From Magicicada septendecula (Eukaryota; Arthropoda; Insecta; Hemiptera; Cicadidae): a stretch of 64,000 bases of DNA. The stretch's first letter is position 1; each line of letters opens with the position of its first letter. The position numbers and the translations under genes were made by a program. The notes under the pieces were generated by a model. That model saw only the letters and a list, made by a program, of their open reading frames with translations, searched no databases and was not told where the DNA came from. Shown one piece after another: positions 11,511 through 23,529 of this stretch. The DNA lies in assembly GCA_034769895.1 (NCBI GenBank), contig CM068372.1:234254843-234318842 (forward strand), read 5' to 3'.

Positions 11511-14459
11511 TGTAACCCTTCTTTAACTTAGACAGTAAAAAAAAAGATTATTTTTTGAAAATTTTTTTTTTTTTTTGAAAAGAGGGGCCACAAGTTAATT
11601 AGAACTAGACCAAAGCCTAGAGAAGCCAAAAATGCGCTGGATCCAGTGACACGGGACTTGCAATGAAAACTCATAAATTAAACAATTAATAAAATTCCTT
11701 TTATTATTTTATCTCCATTTTGAAAACAATATTAATAACAAAATCAATAAACACAACAGTCAGAATCTATTATCCCCTGAAATTGTTAATTAAAATAATT
11801 TATACTCTTTCAACAATGTCACCTGAAAATTATTAACACATATAAAATATATTTGCTATCTCTCTTTAAAATGAATTAAAATTTTAAATCATTACTATTC
11901 TTTAAATAAAGTTTCCTGTAAAATATTAATAATATAGAATTTATTTTCTATGTTCTCTTTAAAATGATCCATTGAAACTTAATGGAGAAAATTTTTATAG
12001 ACTTCTTGATAATATTAATTATAATAACAAATTGTCAAACAAATTAATTAAAATTAAATAGTGACAAATCCACATACTTGTTATTAAAGCTAATTAAAAT
12101 AAATTACTTTCTTAGAAGAAATATTCAGCAAAAATTAATTGAGATAGAATAAATTAATGTCATCAAAATTAAAAGGATATATAATCCTATGTTTCATCTT
12201 TCTTTTCTAAAAACCCTATATCTAAACTCCCCCCCCAAAAATACACCTAAATGTACAATACATATAACCCCCCAAAATATACACACAAATATACAATACA
12301 TCACATGTTCCACAATACAGTACAATTATACAAAGATCTCTTGCCACGCCCATTTCTTACCCCTATGAGGTATATTATTAATTCTTTTATGGACATCCAT
12401 GTTAGGATTACAATACTTAATTTGTGCCTAACACATGACATGTGTTTTAGATTATGCTTATGCAACTCCAGTAGTCCCCAGGACATGATAAATTCTAAAA
12501 TTTCGCCAAGTGCCTAATACTATTATACAATTCTGCCCCACTGGGCTCTTATACTGTGAGAAATAAAATTTTAGAAAACAATGAACCCCCCCCCCCAGTT
12601 ATCATGATTAATTAATAGTATATATATATATATAGAAACATTGTTAAGTTGTGAAAATAGAAACATGTCATGAATTTTATAACCCTTTTAAAAAGTACTT
12701 TTGGCCCAGAGACCGACATGTTCGTTTGCCAGTCGGTGCATAATTCAACCTGTCTCAACACTTGTTCAACACTACATGGACATGCACCCATTCAGGATTA
12801 AACTTGTGAATCCACCTAACTACCCCAGAAATTTCTATACCATATGAACCAAACTGAATTTAAAATTTAGAAAATATCTCTATAAAATGAACACTAAATT
12901 GAAACCGAGAAATTACAAATTGAATGAATGACTTAAAAGCTGTAATGAAACACATATACTGAAATAAGAGGGAATTATACGTTTTAATGTTGAACTGCCT
13001 AAGATACATGTCAGTCTCTGAGCTGACAATTTTACAACAAATTAATAAAATTTATAAAATATTTCCCTCCCAGTTCACACACTAAACTGTCCCGTTAATT
13101 GGGGATCCAATTAAATGTTTAAAAACTTGAAAGTGTTGTGGTTGATTGATTGAACTGGTTCACTGGGTCTTATTGAATGCATCACTACGTATAAAAGAAT
13201 ATAATGGGTTGAGGTCACCTTATTTTTGTCCATGGGGGTGAGGTGGCAATCTCGTGGCCTACATTACAGGTGTTGGTGTGGCGTCATGGCTATTCCTCCG
13301 GCAGATGAAGTGAGAGAGAAGTTCTTGGTGTTACATGTTCAGGTTATGTTGTTGGGCTTTTTTCCTCGACTTGCTCGGTGGACCCTAATTACACAACATT
13401 ATATCAGCCAGAGTACACAACACAATGCCCACAGAAAGTTCGCACACCCCCCAAAACCCATATATAATCTTAACATAGCTTTAGAGCTACCTAAATATAA
13501 AACTTGACAAGGTTATATGGCCCACAGGCCCTATTTGAAAATATTTAGTACAGTTAAATCTTTATAATAATAACTTCACCCATGCGGGTTACCATGATTG
13601 AATTTTTGATAGCTAATTATGGCTTGTTAGATTTTTAATAAGCTTTATACATAGTCTGAATATTTTGTACCACGTGGTCGAGATAGGTTAAATCTGAATA
13701 CATCATCTTTACTATATAAATTAATACCATTTGGCAATTATATTACTCTCAATTGGTGCCTCAGTAAGCTTCCTGATATGAATAAAGTTTTACTATCATT
13801 ACTAGTAAAAGTTGTATGCAACTTACACTGAATTACGCATTGTACAATAATCCATGAGGTAACGTAATAGGAATCTGCTTACATCCATGTTTGCACTATT
13901 TAAACTAATACTTTTGTATTTATATTTCCCTGACTTTTAGTGCCTTAGTTCGGACACGTGAATTTAATATAGTTTTACTGTGTTTTAAAAATACTACCTT
14001 TAAATTGCGTATTGCACAATGCCATGAGGTTTTTAAAGGTTATCAGAAATCCACTTACTGGGGCCTATTATACAAGTATTTCTTTAGTGAAACATTAAAT
14101 ACATAACTATGAAAGTTTTGGCGAGACTTCCCGCAGTCGATTTAGATCTTAGCCTGTCATAGTGGGAAGAATGATGGAAGAAAATTTCTTCATCTGTCCG
14201 GCGGAAAACGACGCAGCCAATTTTGACGAAGTTGCAAACAAGACAAAGTTAAACAGAATTATTTCCGGCCTCCTCGCTTGCCTACCGAGGCGGGCACAAG
14301 AGTGCAGCACTTATCGAGCTCTCTTTTTTCAACGCATAATTACTTATGTCCACGGCTAGGGTGCAGCACTAATTAAACCACTTTAAATTAGTACTGCGTT
14401 TAACGTTTACCGGACGTTATATACTGGTAAATCACCAATTTAAGACTAGATTCGGCACA
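11511..14459 (-). mobile_element. Complete middle LTR (2.95 kb)
   Basis: It is bounded by TGTAACCC on the left and CGGCACA on the right (plus strand), so it has TG...CA ends, with the primer site directly to its left and a polypurine tract directly to its right. It serves as 3' LTR of the right element and 5' LTR of the left element. At 2949 bp it is unusually long. It includes an AT-rich segment (about 11,640-12,200), a C-run near 12,587 and an (AT)n at about 12,622. It matches the right LTR over its whole length. Confidence 0.85.
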
Positions 14460-14474
14460 CCCTCACCCCAAAAG
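14460..14474 (-). other. Polypurine tract, right element
   Basis: Same purine-rich sense sequence as at 7863-7877, directly before the sense start of the middle LTR. Confidence 0.75.
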
Positions 14475-15677
14475 GGCAACATAGTTGCCCCAAGGCTAAC
14501 TCACAGCCTCTTGGCTAGTCCTACGAAATCTCAGAAATTTAACCGCTCTTGGGAGAACAGAGGCTCAGGGCGAAAACGAAGTAAGAGTAAAGAAGAAGAA
14601 GTGTAGTGTGTGAGGGTACTGCATGCTGACTTGATCAGGGTCGGCATCCAGCACAAGAGAAAGAAGGAGAAAAGACGAAAGATGTCTTATCAAGAGCACC
14701 GTCGGAGTTCTGACCTCCCAAGGCCTCCCAAACTGAGACCCAACCTGATACCCACTCAGGACAACTACTACCTCCCCTTCTCACAGGACTGGAAATCTCA
14801 ACGCCACTGCGACCATCCTCCTGCGACCCTCTCCGCCAGGCCAACCCCACAGGACTGCCCCAACACGTCACACTCTCTGGTGACCACCACCTACTCCTCC
14901 TGCTGCCACTCACATACGCGTCCGAAGACCAAAACAAGGTATCTATTACCTTGATATGTGAGTGCCCATAACACTACTGTTCACATCTGGACTGACCAGC
15001 CATATGCTGCAAAACAAAGCATCATTTCCTTGACATATTAGACTGGCCGCCAAAAAAAAATATATCCCTACAATAGGGCAGACGGCCCCGATTAGCCGGA
15101 CAGAGAAAACCGCATAGAGGGCACGCGAACATCAATCCCTTCATTCACTCTTCAATACTGCATAACTAGCAAGGGAGGTTTCCTTCAGCACGGCATCACC
15201 TAACAACCCACACTTAATCAAAAATAACCTACCACAGAAATCAACCGGAGAATGCGGCATGGCCAGGACCCTACAATAATCAACAACAAACTACAACAAA
15301 GAAAAATGAAAACTACACCACCAATCTATCACTAACATCCCTACACCAACCTAGTCACGACTCTTCCGACTAACTTCTTTCTGATATTTTTCTTTTTTCC
15401 TTTTCTAATTTTTGTTTTGTTTTTCCTTTCTAATTTTTTTTTTTTTTTTTTTTTTTTTTTGGTTTTTATTTTGTTTTCTAAGGGGAGGGGTAGGAAAATT
15501 GGGAAGATGAAAAGGGCAAGGATCATAGAAAGGTCAACAGCTAGGACTAAGGATAAGGACATGGTTCCCTCCGAAAATAAGGATGGGTGGAGAAAACCAA
15601 GGCTCGCGGAGGCAGGGGCGCAACCCTGAAATAGATGAACACCACTGGGACTGTGGGGAACATCTACCCGCTACCCG

Positions 15678-16241
15678 TTAACCGCTTTGTCTCACCTTTT
15701 TATGACGAACTTTAGGAACTCGTTCCTTTTGCACACCTCTCTCTGAGAAACTATCTCGTGTTGAGCTGTACTGATTTTTTTCTTCTGAATTAGAATCAAG
15801 GTAACTTACCTGACTACTTTTACCCCGATTTGGATTATCCTCAACCTCTAACTCCTCTGCTTCTACCTTCTTCTCTTCTGCAATTTCCCCTGGTTCTCTT
15901 TCTTCCACCTCTTCCTTTTTCTCCTCTACATAATCCAAATCACCATCATGACACTGCACATTTTCATCCTCTAGTTGCTCACCTGGTCCGCATGAAACTT
16001 CTTTCCATTCCTCGGAATCCTCAACACTACTTACAGAAAGCGTCTGCACATCTTCACACACTACATCATTCTCCCTCACACACTCCACAACGCTGCCTCC
16101 CAGTTTCTCCTCAACTTCTACCTCATCTACTTCTACCACACTTGCAGCCTGGACATCCCCTTGTCCATCCGCAACCTCAGAAACACTTGCAGCCTCCCTA
16201 AACTTACACTTATACTCCCCTGCGTAGCATGTGCAGACCAC
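15678..16241 (-). CDS. Acidic second frame overlapping the gag-like frame
   Basis: About 187 codons rich in Glu, Asp, Val and Ser, with a small Cys cluster at the start (CTCYAGEYKC) and a basic end (KVRHKKVRQSG). It begins with GTG rather than ATG and overlaps the last ~36 codons of the gag-like frame in the -1 frame, so it is either reached by frameshifting or is a remnant of a longer gag. I do not recognise the family. The copy at 9072-9635 has a nonsense codon, while this one is open throughout. Confidence 0.45.
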   Translation of the reverse strand: MVCTCYAGEYKCKFREAASVSEVADGQGDVQAASVVEVDEVEVEEKLGGSVVECVRENDVVCEDVQTLSVSSVEDSEEWKEVSCGPGEQLEDENVQCHDGDLDYVEEKKEEVEEREPGEIAEEKKVEAEELEVEDNPNRGKSSQVSYLDSNSEEKNQYSSTRDSFSERGVQKERVPKVRHKKVRQSG

Positions 16242-17479
16242 TCTTCTGCCTCTTCCCTCGATTCCTCTTCTTCACCACTTTCAGCAACTACTTCTTCCTC
16301 AACATTTCCCCACCTGGAATCCGGCTGTCCAGGTCCCTGTGCAATGTCTAATTTAAATTCTACTAACGATGATAAAGCTTCACCATCCAGTGACTTCTCA
16401 TCTCCCGGCGTAGGCGATGATGATGTTACCGGATCTGGAACCCTCACGAACAATACCGGAACAAATTCTGTGACATCTGGATTCAACCATGACGTCCTAT
16501 CAGAGTCCTGTAATTCAATATCGACAGACGTGTTCTTGTCGTCTTGTATTGATCCACATAAGTTACTTCGCTTTTCTTCTATCTGCTCACCTTCTTCATC
16601 CACTACTTTATTCGGCACTGGTAATTCCTCGGGAAGCTTCAAAGTTTCCTTACTCTCCAAATAGGGATAATGCCTTGCTACAGGCTCCCTACTTGCCGAT
16701 GTTGGTTTACTAATATAACTTCTTCTTTCCCTGTTCGTTTCGTACTTATTTATTTTATCTGCTGTAACCGTAGCTACAGTCTTCTCACTTGCCACCCCCT
16801 TGTAGCCTCCGTTACTTCCTGAATATTCAGATTTTCTCCAACCGCCATTTTTGTCCTTCTTAGCTCTTCCTGACAAACCACTGGAGTATTGGACATCCGT
16901 AGCACCTCTTCCCCGGTACTCGTCCCCTGCTAGGACAGTATTCGAAACCACACATAACCGGTGGAGATCCGCGAAACAACGTGGACGTTCCGCGAATATC
17001 AAACGCGATCTCTCTTGGGGATTCAGTCCTTCCAGAATTACTTGTATTACTTCGGTCTCGGGCAACCCTAATCTTAATACCCGGGCAGCTTTCCGTACAT
17101 CCTGCACGAAGTCCCCCAACGCCTCTCCGTTGGCCTGTAAACGATAGAATGAATCTAACCTAAGCTGGGAACGTCGTCGATGTGGTATGAAGTAATCCAA
17201 CACTTCCCCATGAAAAGCGTCGACAGTGCCGCCCTGACGCAGAGTGTTGGTGACCAAAACTGCCAACGAACCCTGGCAATACGAGTATATAAGGGACAAG
17301 ACTTCCCCATCGGATACACCCGGAAAATCTGCCAACTGCAGGACAAGGTCCAAGAAAACCAGCAGCTGGTCCTCATCAAATCCATCTACCACCGAAAGTT
17401 TCTGGAGAACTCCTGAAAGGGGGTGGGGCAATTTCTGAAAGCATCGCGCCGCCAGAATTGAACAATTCACAATACACAA
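16133..17479 (-). CDS. gag: Gag-like protein of the non-autonomous LTR element, intact copy
   Basis: The frame is open for 448 codons. Residues ~20-190 form a predicted helical region with the pattern of retrotransposon gag capsid domains (LRLDSFYRLQANGEALGDF, then ETEVIQVILEGLNPQERSRL). The remainder is hydrophilic, with a Lys/Arg/Gly/Tyr segment and then a long acidic tail. There is no in-frame ATG before the last few residues; the frame opens with TTG. The start must therefore come from splicing, frameshifting or a non-AUG codon. Function as a particle-forming gag protein is inferred from the gag-like segment and from its place between primer site and polypurine tract. Confidence 0.65.
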   Translation of the reverse strand: MCIVNCSILAARCFQKLPHPLSGVLQKLSVVDGFDEDQLLVFLDLVLQLADFPGVSDGEVLSLIYSYCQGSLAVLVTNTLRQGGTVDAFHGEVLDYFIPHRRRSQLRLDSFYRLQANGEALGDFVQDVRKAARVLRLGLPETEVIQVILEGLNPQERSRLIFAERPRCFADLHRLCVVSNTVLAGDEYRGRGATDVQYSSGLSGRAKKDKNGGWRKSEYSGSNGGYKGVASEKTVATVTADKINKYETNRERRSYISKPTSASREPVARHYPYLESKETLKLPEELPVPNKVVDEEGEQIEEKRSNLCGSIQDDKNTSVDIELQDSDRTSWLNPDVTEFVPVLFVRVPDPVTSSSPTPGDEKSLDGEALSSLVEFKLDIAQGPGQPDSRWGNVEEEVVAESGEEEESREEAEEWSAHATQGSISVSLGRLQVFLRLRMDKGMSRLQVW

Positions 17480-17618
17480 TCAACAAAACATAACTCCCAC
17501 AAAACACCTAACACCCTACAAAATAATGACTATAATAAGACAGGAAAAGCTTAAGTACTCTTCTTCCATTAAGCAGACTGCGGGTCCCCCTACCGTTGCG
17601 AGGACCCAGCCCACTTAC
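17435..17618 (-). other. Possible intron in the leader of the LTR element
   Basis: In sense orientation a strong donor (TTCAG|GTAAGT, at 17613-17618) is followed about 180 bases later by a pyrimidine-containing acceptor (TGCTTTCAG, ending at 17435) just inside the open gag-like frame. The same donor is present in the left copy at about 11,007-11,012. Splicing here would not by itself supply an in-frame ATG in the exon I can see, so this is only a candidate. Confidence 0.3.
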
Positions 17619-18095
17619 CTGAACTGCTCTCTCTCAACAACTCTACACAAATGGAATGCGACACACACACTAATACACAAACGACAAAAACACCGACCAA
17701 CGACAATTTTCGAAAATATTTCTAATATTTCTTCGGCTACCGTATATCGGAGGAAACCGACTGCCGATCGGGCCATACTGCATAATTAAAACACCTCCCC
17801 TAATATGGGCAAGGTAAAACGCAAACCATCTCCACCCAGGCACAGATCTGCCATAAGTCGCGTTTCCCAAGGAATGTCCCCTTCTAAAATTTCTCACCAC
17901 GTGGCACTATCAACTATTCAAGGCGGGCAAGTACATATACATCTTAAACACAAAACCTTAAACCTAACAAAATATTTTCACTTTTAGATATAGGGCCTTT
18001 CAAAAATTTTTCTAAGTTCCCTTGGAACTCCCAAAATGTTTCCTGAGTTTGCAAGCCCCGTCACACCCACAGGACCCACGGGTTGACCCTAATCT

Positions 18096-18114
18096 CAACC
18101 ACGCTCTGCTACCA
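18096..18114 (-). other. Primer-binding site (initiator Met-tRNA type), right element
   Basis: Identical to the site at 11490-11508 and two bases from the LTR boundary at 18117. Confidence 0.75.
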
Positions 18115-18116
18115 AA

Positions 18117-21060
18117 TGTAACCCTTCTTTAACTTAGACAGTAAAAAAAAAGATTATTTTTTGAAAATTTTTTTTTTTTTTTGAAAAGAGGGACCACAAG
18201 TTAATTAGAACTAGACCAAAGCCTAGAGAAGCCAAAAATGCGCTGGATCCAGTGAGACAGGACTTGCAATGAAAACTCATAAATTAAACAATTAATAAAA
18301 TTCCTTTTATTATTTTATCTCCATTTTGAAAACAATATTAATAACAAAATCAATAAACACAACAGTCAGAATCTATTATCCCCTGAAATTGTTAATTAAA
18401 ATAATTTATACTCTTTCAACAATGTCACCTGAAAATTATTAACAAATATAAAATATATTTGCTATCTCTCTTTAAAATGAATTAAAATTTTAAATCATTA
18501 CTATTCTTTAAATAAAGTTTCCTGTAAAATATTAATAATATAGAATTTATTTTCTATGTTCTCTTTAAAATGATCCATTGAAACTTAATGGAGAAAATTT
18601 TTATAGACTTCTTGATAATATTAATTATAATAACAAATTGTCAAACAAATTAATTAAAATTAAATAGTGACAAATCCACATACTTGTTATTAAAGCTAAT
18701 TAAAATAAATTACTTTCTTAGAAGAAATATTCAGCAAAAATTAATTGAGATAGAATAAATTAATGTCATCAAAATTAAAAGGATATATAATCCTATGTTT
18801 CATCTTTCTTTTCTAAAAACCCTATATCTAAACTCCCCCCCAAAAATACACCTAAATATACAATACATATAACCCCCCAAAATACACACACAAATATACA
18901 ATACATCACATGTTCCACAATACAGTACAATTATACAAAGATCTCTTGCCACGCCCATTTCTTACCCCCATGAGGTATATTATTAATTCTTTTATGGACA
19001 TCCATGTTAGGATTACAATACTTAATTTGTGCCTAACACATGACATGTGTTTTAGGTTATGCTTATGCAACTCCAGTAGTCCCCAGGACATGATAAATTC
19101 TAAAATTTCGCCAAGTGCCTAATACTATTATACAATTCTGCCCCACTGGGCTCTTATACTGTGAGAAATAAAATTTTAGAAAACAATGAACCCCCCCCCC
19201 CCGTTATCATGATTAATTAATAGTATATATATATAGAAACATTGTTAAGTTGTGAAAATAGAAACATGTCATGAATTTTATAACCCTTTTAAAAAGTACT
19301 TTTGGCCCAGAGACCGACATGTTCGTTTGCCAGTCGGTGCATAATTCATCCTGTTTCAACACTTGTTCAACACTGCATGGACATGCACCCATTCAGGATT
19401 AAACTTGCGAATCCACCTAACTACCCCAGAAATTTCTATACCATATGAACCAAACTGAATTTAAAATTTAGAAAATATCTCTATAAAATGAACACTAAAT
19501 TGAAACCGAGAAATTACAAATTGAATGAATGACTTAAAAGCTGTAATGAAACACATATACTGAAATAAGAGGGAATTATACGTTTTAATGTTGAACTGCC
19601 TAAGATACATGTCAGTCTCTGAGCTGACAATTTTACAACAAATTAATAAAATTTATAAAATATTTCCCTCCCAGTTCACACACTAAACTGTCCCGTTAAT
19701 TGGGGATCCAATTAAATGTTTAAAAACTTGAAAGTGTTGTGGTTGATTGATTGAACTGGTTCACTGGGTCTTATTGAATGCATCACTACGTATAAAAGAA
19801 TATAATGGGTTGAGGTCACCTTATTTTTGTCCATGGGGGTGAGGTGGCAATCTCGTGGCCTACATTACAGGTGTTGGTGTGGCGTCATGGCTATTCCTCC
19901 GGCAGATGAAGTGAGAGAGACGTTCTTGGTGTTACATGTTCAGGTTATGTTGTTGGGCTTTTTTCCTCGACTTGCTCGGGGGACCCTAATTACACAACAT
20001 TATATCAGCCAGAGTACACAACACAATGCCCACAGAAAGTTCGCACACCCCCCAAAACCCATATATAATCTTAACATAGCTTTAGAGCTACCTAAATATA
20101 AAACTTGACAAGGTTATATGGCCCACAGGCCCTATTTGAAAATATTTAGTACAGTTAAATCTTTATAATAATAACTTCACCCATGCGGGTTACCATGATT
20201 GAATTTTTGATAGCTAATTATGGCTTGTTAGATTTTTAATAAGCTTTATACATAGTCTGAATATTTTGTACCACGTGGTCGAGATAGGTTAAATCTGAAT
20301 ACATCATCTTTACTATATAAATTAATACCATTTGGCAATTATATTACTCTCAATTGGTGCCTCAGTAAGCTTCCTGATATGAATAAAGTTTTACTATCAT
20401 TACTAGTAAAAGTTGTATGCAACTTACACTGAATTACGCATTGTACAATAATCCATGAGGTAACGTAATAGGAATCTGCTTACATCCATGTTTGCACTAT
20501 TTAAACTAATACTTTTGTATTTATATTTCCCTGACTTTTAGTGCCGTAGTTCGGACACGTGAATTTAATATAGTTTTACTGTGTTTTAAAAATACTACCT
20601 TTAAATTGCGTATTGCACAATGCCATGAGGTTTTTAAAGGTTATCAGAAATCCACTTACTGGGGCCTATTATACAAGTCTTTCTTTAGTGAAACATTAAA
20701 TACATAACTATGAAAGTATTGGCGAGACTTCCCGCAGTTGATTTAGATCTTAGCCTGTCATAGTGGGAAGAATGATGGAAGAAAATTTCTTCATCTGTCC
20801 GGCGGAAAACGACGCAGCCAATTTTGACGAAGTTCCAAATGAGACAAAGTTAAACAGAATTATTTCCGGCCTCCTCGCTTGCCTACCGAGGCGGGCACAA
20901 GAGTGCAGCACTTATCGAGCTCTCTTTTTTCAACGCATAATTACTTATGTCCACGGCTAGGGTGCAGCACTAATTAAACCACTTTAAATTAGTACTGCGT
21001 TTAACGTTTACCTGACGTTATATACTCGTAAATCGCCGATCTAAGACTAGATTCGGCACA
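18117..21060 (-). mobile_element. Complete right LTR (2.94 kb), 5' LTR in sense
   Basis: TG...CA bounded copy of the middle LTR. It ends at 21060 (CGGCACA), where similarity to the other copies stops and unrelated sequence (ATAAGAATAAG) begins, so this is the true outer edge of the array. A target duplication cannot be tested because the left outer end is truncated. Confidence 0.85.
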
Positions 21061-22659
21061 ATAAGAATAAGTAAATATTAAGAAAACATGGTTTGACAAG
21101 AGTTGTCGTTTAAGACCTGAAAATGGTGGAGACACCGAAAGGCCTTGTCAAGAACGAAGTATTTAGCAGTGTGCCAATAAGTAGTGACAATGTTGGTGTT
21201 TAGATGGCTGATAATAAAACTAACAAAACTGGAAATTTAGCTATTTTGTTAAACTTATTATATATGCAATGAGCTAGAAAGAAGCTTTTCAGCTACAGAA
21301 ATAATAAAGATGAGAAAATATCATCAACGAAAAAGAAAAAATATAACTAGTAATGTTGTTATGTTACAATGCATATGGATATCACAAATTTGATATACAA
21401 GTTTATTTGTTCGAAGTTAAAAAAAGAAGTTTTAAGGAGGATGCATGTTTAAACAAAAAATCTTTATATTTAATATGAATATAAACATTGTTACATATGA
21501 ATAATTAATTATCCTTACAGTTTCAAGTTTTAAGACATGTTCAGTGGGAAGACTGTGGTACTATAAAGAACACTGTTGCATAATATATGTCTTAGTAAGT
21601 TGAAACAAGGCATGAGAAGCATGTTCTTAGCCATTGTCAATTGGTCCATAGATGATGGATAATGCAAACAGCTTTCTCTCAGAGTTGGAGGTAGATCCTA
21701 CCCAAACCAATTCCAATGATATTGGTATTTGTGGGTGCCAATGATTAGTTTACTCAGTGTATCATGGACATCAAATTTGGTCCTAACTGTAGTAACTAAT
21801 TTTAGTTTATCCTTATCTTTGGGTAAACATTGATAACATTGCGATTTGATTTTAAATCGCCTCTCCTCTCCTCTTTCTGTGATCACTCCTCAAAATATGA
21901 TAATTTCAGTCATACGGTCAAATAAAAGTGTCTGCAACTATGTAATGTATAATTTCTTACAACATTCAATCACCACAGCTGGACAGGTTATGCCATTAAT
22001 GGTAGAATTTCATTTAACGAAGAAAAGTCATTTTGTTAATTAGTTTGTTTTACGTATAAAACATACCAAGTGTGACTGCTTAGATATTTCACTATCAAAG
22101 CACTAAAAACTAGTATAATATAAAAAAAATTAAACCTGCACACTTTATCAAACAACCAAAATCATTAATCAATTTATTATTAGTTCACATTCTAGTGTAA
22201 CTTGTTGCAATGATAAATGTACTCACATTACTAGGCTCTGTTAAGGTGTGCCTCCATTGTGCCACTACCTCCATCTGCCATTGTAAGCAGATATATTTGT
22301 AAGCACTATGTTTCGAGGTATGTGAAAATTGTTTTCTAATTTATATACAAGAGGCAAAGTACTGCATCCTCAGAAATCCAGAAAATATCACTGTATAATC
22401 TGATTTTCGTTCTCTAAAGACATAAAACTTGCAGCTTGTTAAAAGTAAAATAACAATTTTATCATAGGCCTAAATATTGTGATTAGTAAATATTATTTTT
22501 AAAATGTTTATAGAAATATAGACAGTATGACAGGCAAAATTAAAATGTGTTCATTTAAAAAATCTAATATGTAAGAAGTTGTTCCAAAAACAACAGCATA
22601 CTGAAAAGTCCAGCTTCCAATAATGAAAAAATTTATAGGAATGAAAGAAGTGGGGAAAT
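21061..22659. other. AT-rich intergenic sequence
   Basis: I see no open frame with recognisable domains, no terminal repeats and no RNA gene. It is flanking sequence of the tandem LTR array. Confidence 0.4.
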
Positions 22660-23450
22660 TATTACAGTGACATGGCCACTTTTATGTATTTGCTGTTTTC
22701 CAGTCTTTAAAGTACATACTTTCAGAATGCCAGGTCTTGTACTATTTCATTCCACAATTTTTTTATTATTATTAATCACATTTATTTTCACAGAATTTAT
22801 ATCTTTTAGCACAAGGTCTGCTTCCATTTCTCTCATGTCTTATCTGAAACTATTAGAAGATTGTTAATGCTAACTAAAAAAATATTATTCAAGATCATCT
22901 GATGAATCGTTTAAGAATTATTAACATACTGTTCAATTTACAGTTCGTTCAGTTTTCTCTTTTTTTATATTTTATGTTATGACAGATAAAACGTTCATCA
23001 TAAATAATGGTCCTGCCATTTGCTGTCTGTATTGCTGATTGCGTTGACACACTGCACAATTGGGCAAAGTTTGTTGAATACCTCCAGTTCAACACACTTA
23101 TGATTACCAAGTTGTAGCCATCGTGTTTAAATAATTTTTTGGCATGTACACTATCAATATACCCACTAAGTTGCTTTTTGGATAACAATTATACTTCTAC
23201 TAAAAATGTTTGTATCTTGAATGAGACTTTTAGTTAGGATTCAGTTAACAGACTTACGATAGTTTCAGATAAGTTGTGAGAGAAATGGAAGCAGACTTCA
23301 TGCTAAAAGCTATAAATTCTATGGAAATAATATAATGAATAGGTAAAAAAAAATGTATGGAATGAAATAGTATGAGACCCACCTTCCTGAAAGTACACAC
23401 CGTGATAGTTTCTGACGGCAAACTGTGGACGCTAATTTTCATATAATCTT
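22660..23450. repeat. Inverted-repeat element, arms of about 190-220 bp
   Basis: The plus-strand segment around 22690-22878 (with TTCAGAATGCCAGGTCTTGT and CTGCTTCCATTTCTCTCA) recurs as its reverse complement around 23225-23413 with clear but imperfect identity. The spacer is about 350 bp with no recognised gene. This looks like an old non-autonomous DNA transposon or fold-back element. The apparent reading frames within the arms are the two mirror copies of the same DNA. Confidence 0.55.
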
Positions 23451-23529
23451 TCACTGTAGTAGTGTATGGCAGTATATGTATTAATTTGTTAAATTTGTTA
23501 TACATATGAAAAATTTTTAGTAAAAAATA

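Larger units (their letters stand above)
14460..18116 (-). mobile_element. Internal region, right copy of the non-autonomous LTR element
   Basis: About 3.66 kb with the same order as the left copy: primer site, leader with a possible intron, gag-like frame, overlapping acidic frame, then about 1.2 kb without a recognised gene (14460-15677). That last part contains a long T-run on the plus strand at about 15,433-15,460. Plus-strand frames there (for example 14610-14954) recur in the left copy only as duplicated DNA. No polymerase domain is visible. Confidence 0.8.

Noticed and set aside
15417-15629. Frame starting with a Phe run
   Set aside because: Created by the poly-T tract, absent in the same form from the left copy.
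9224-17163. Plus-strand frames opposite the gag-like region
   Set aside because: Antisense shadows; Ser/Pro/Leu/His-rich as expected opposite Glu/Asp-rich coding sequence.
6631-20960. Open frames of 93 and 65 codons recurring in the LTRs (6631, 13226, 19827; 14162, 20763)
   Set aside because: Apparent conservation is due to triplicated DNA. They are antisense to the element, and the 65-codon frame is broken in the left copy.
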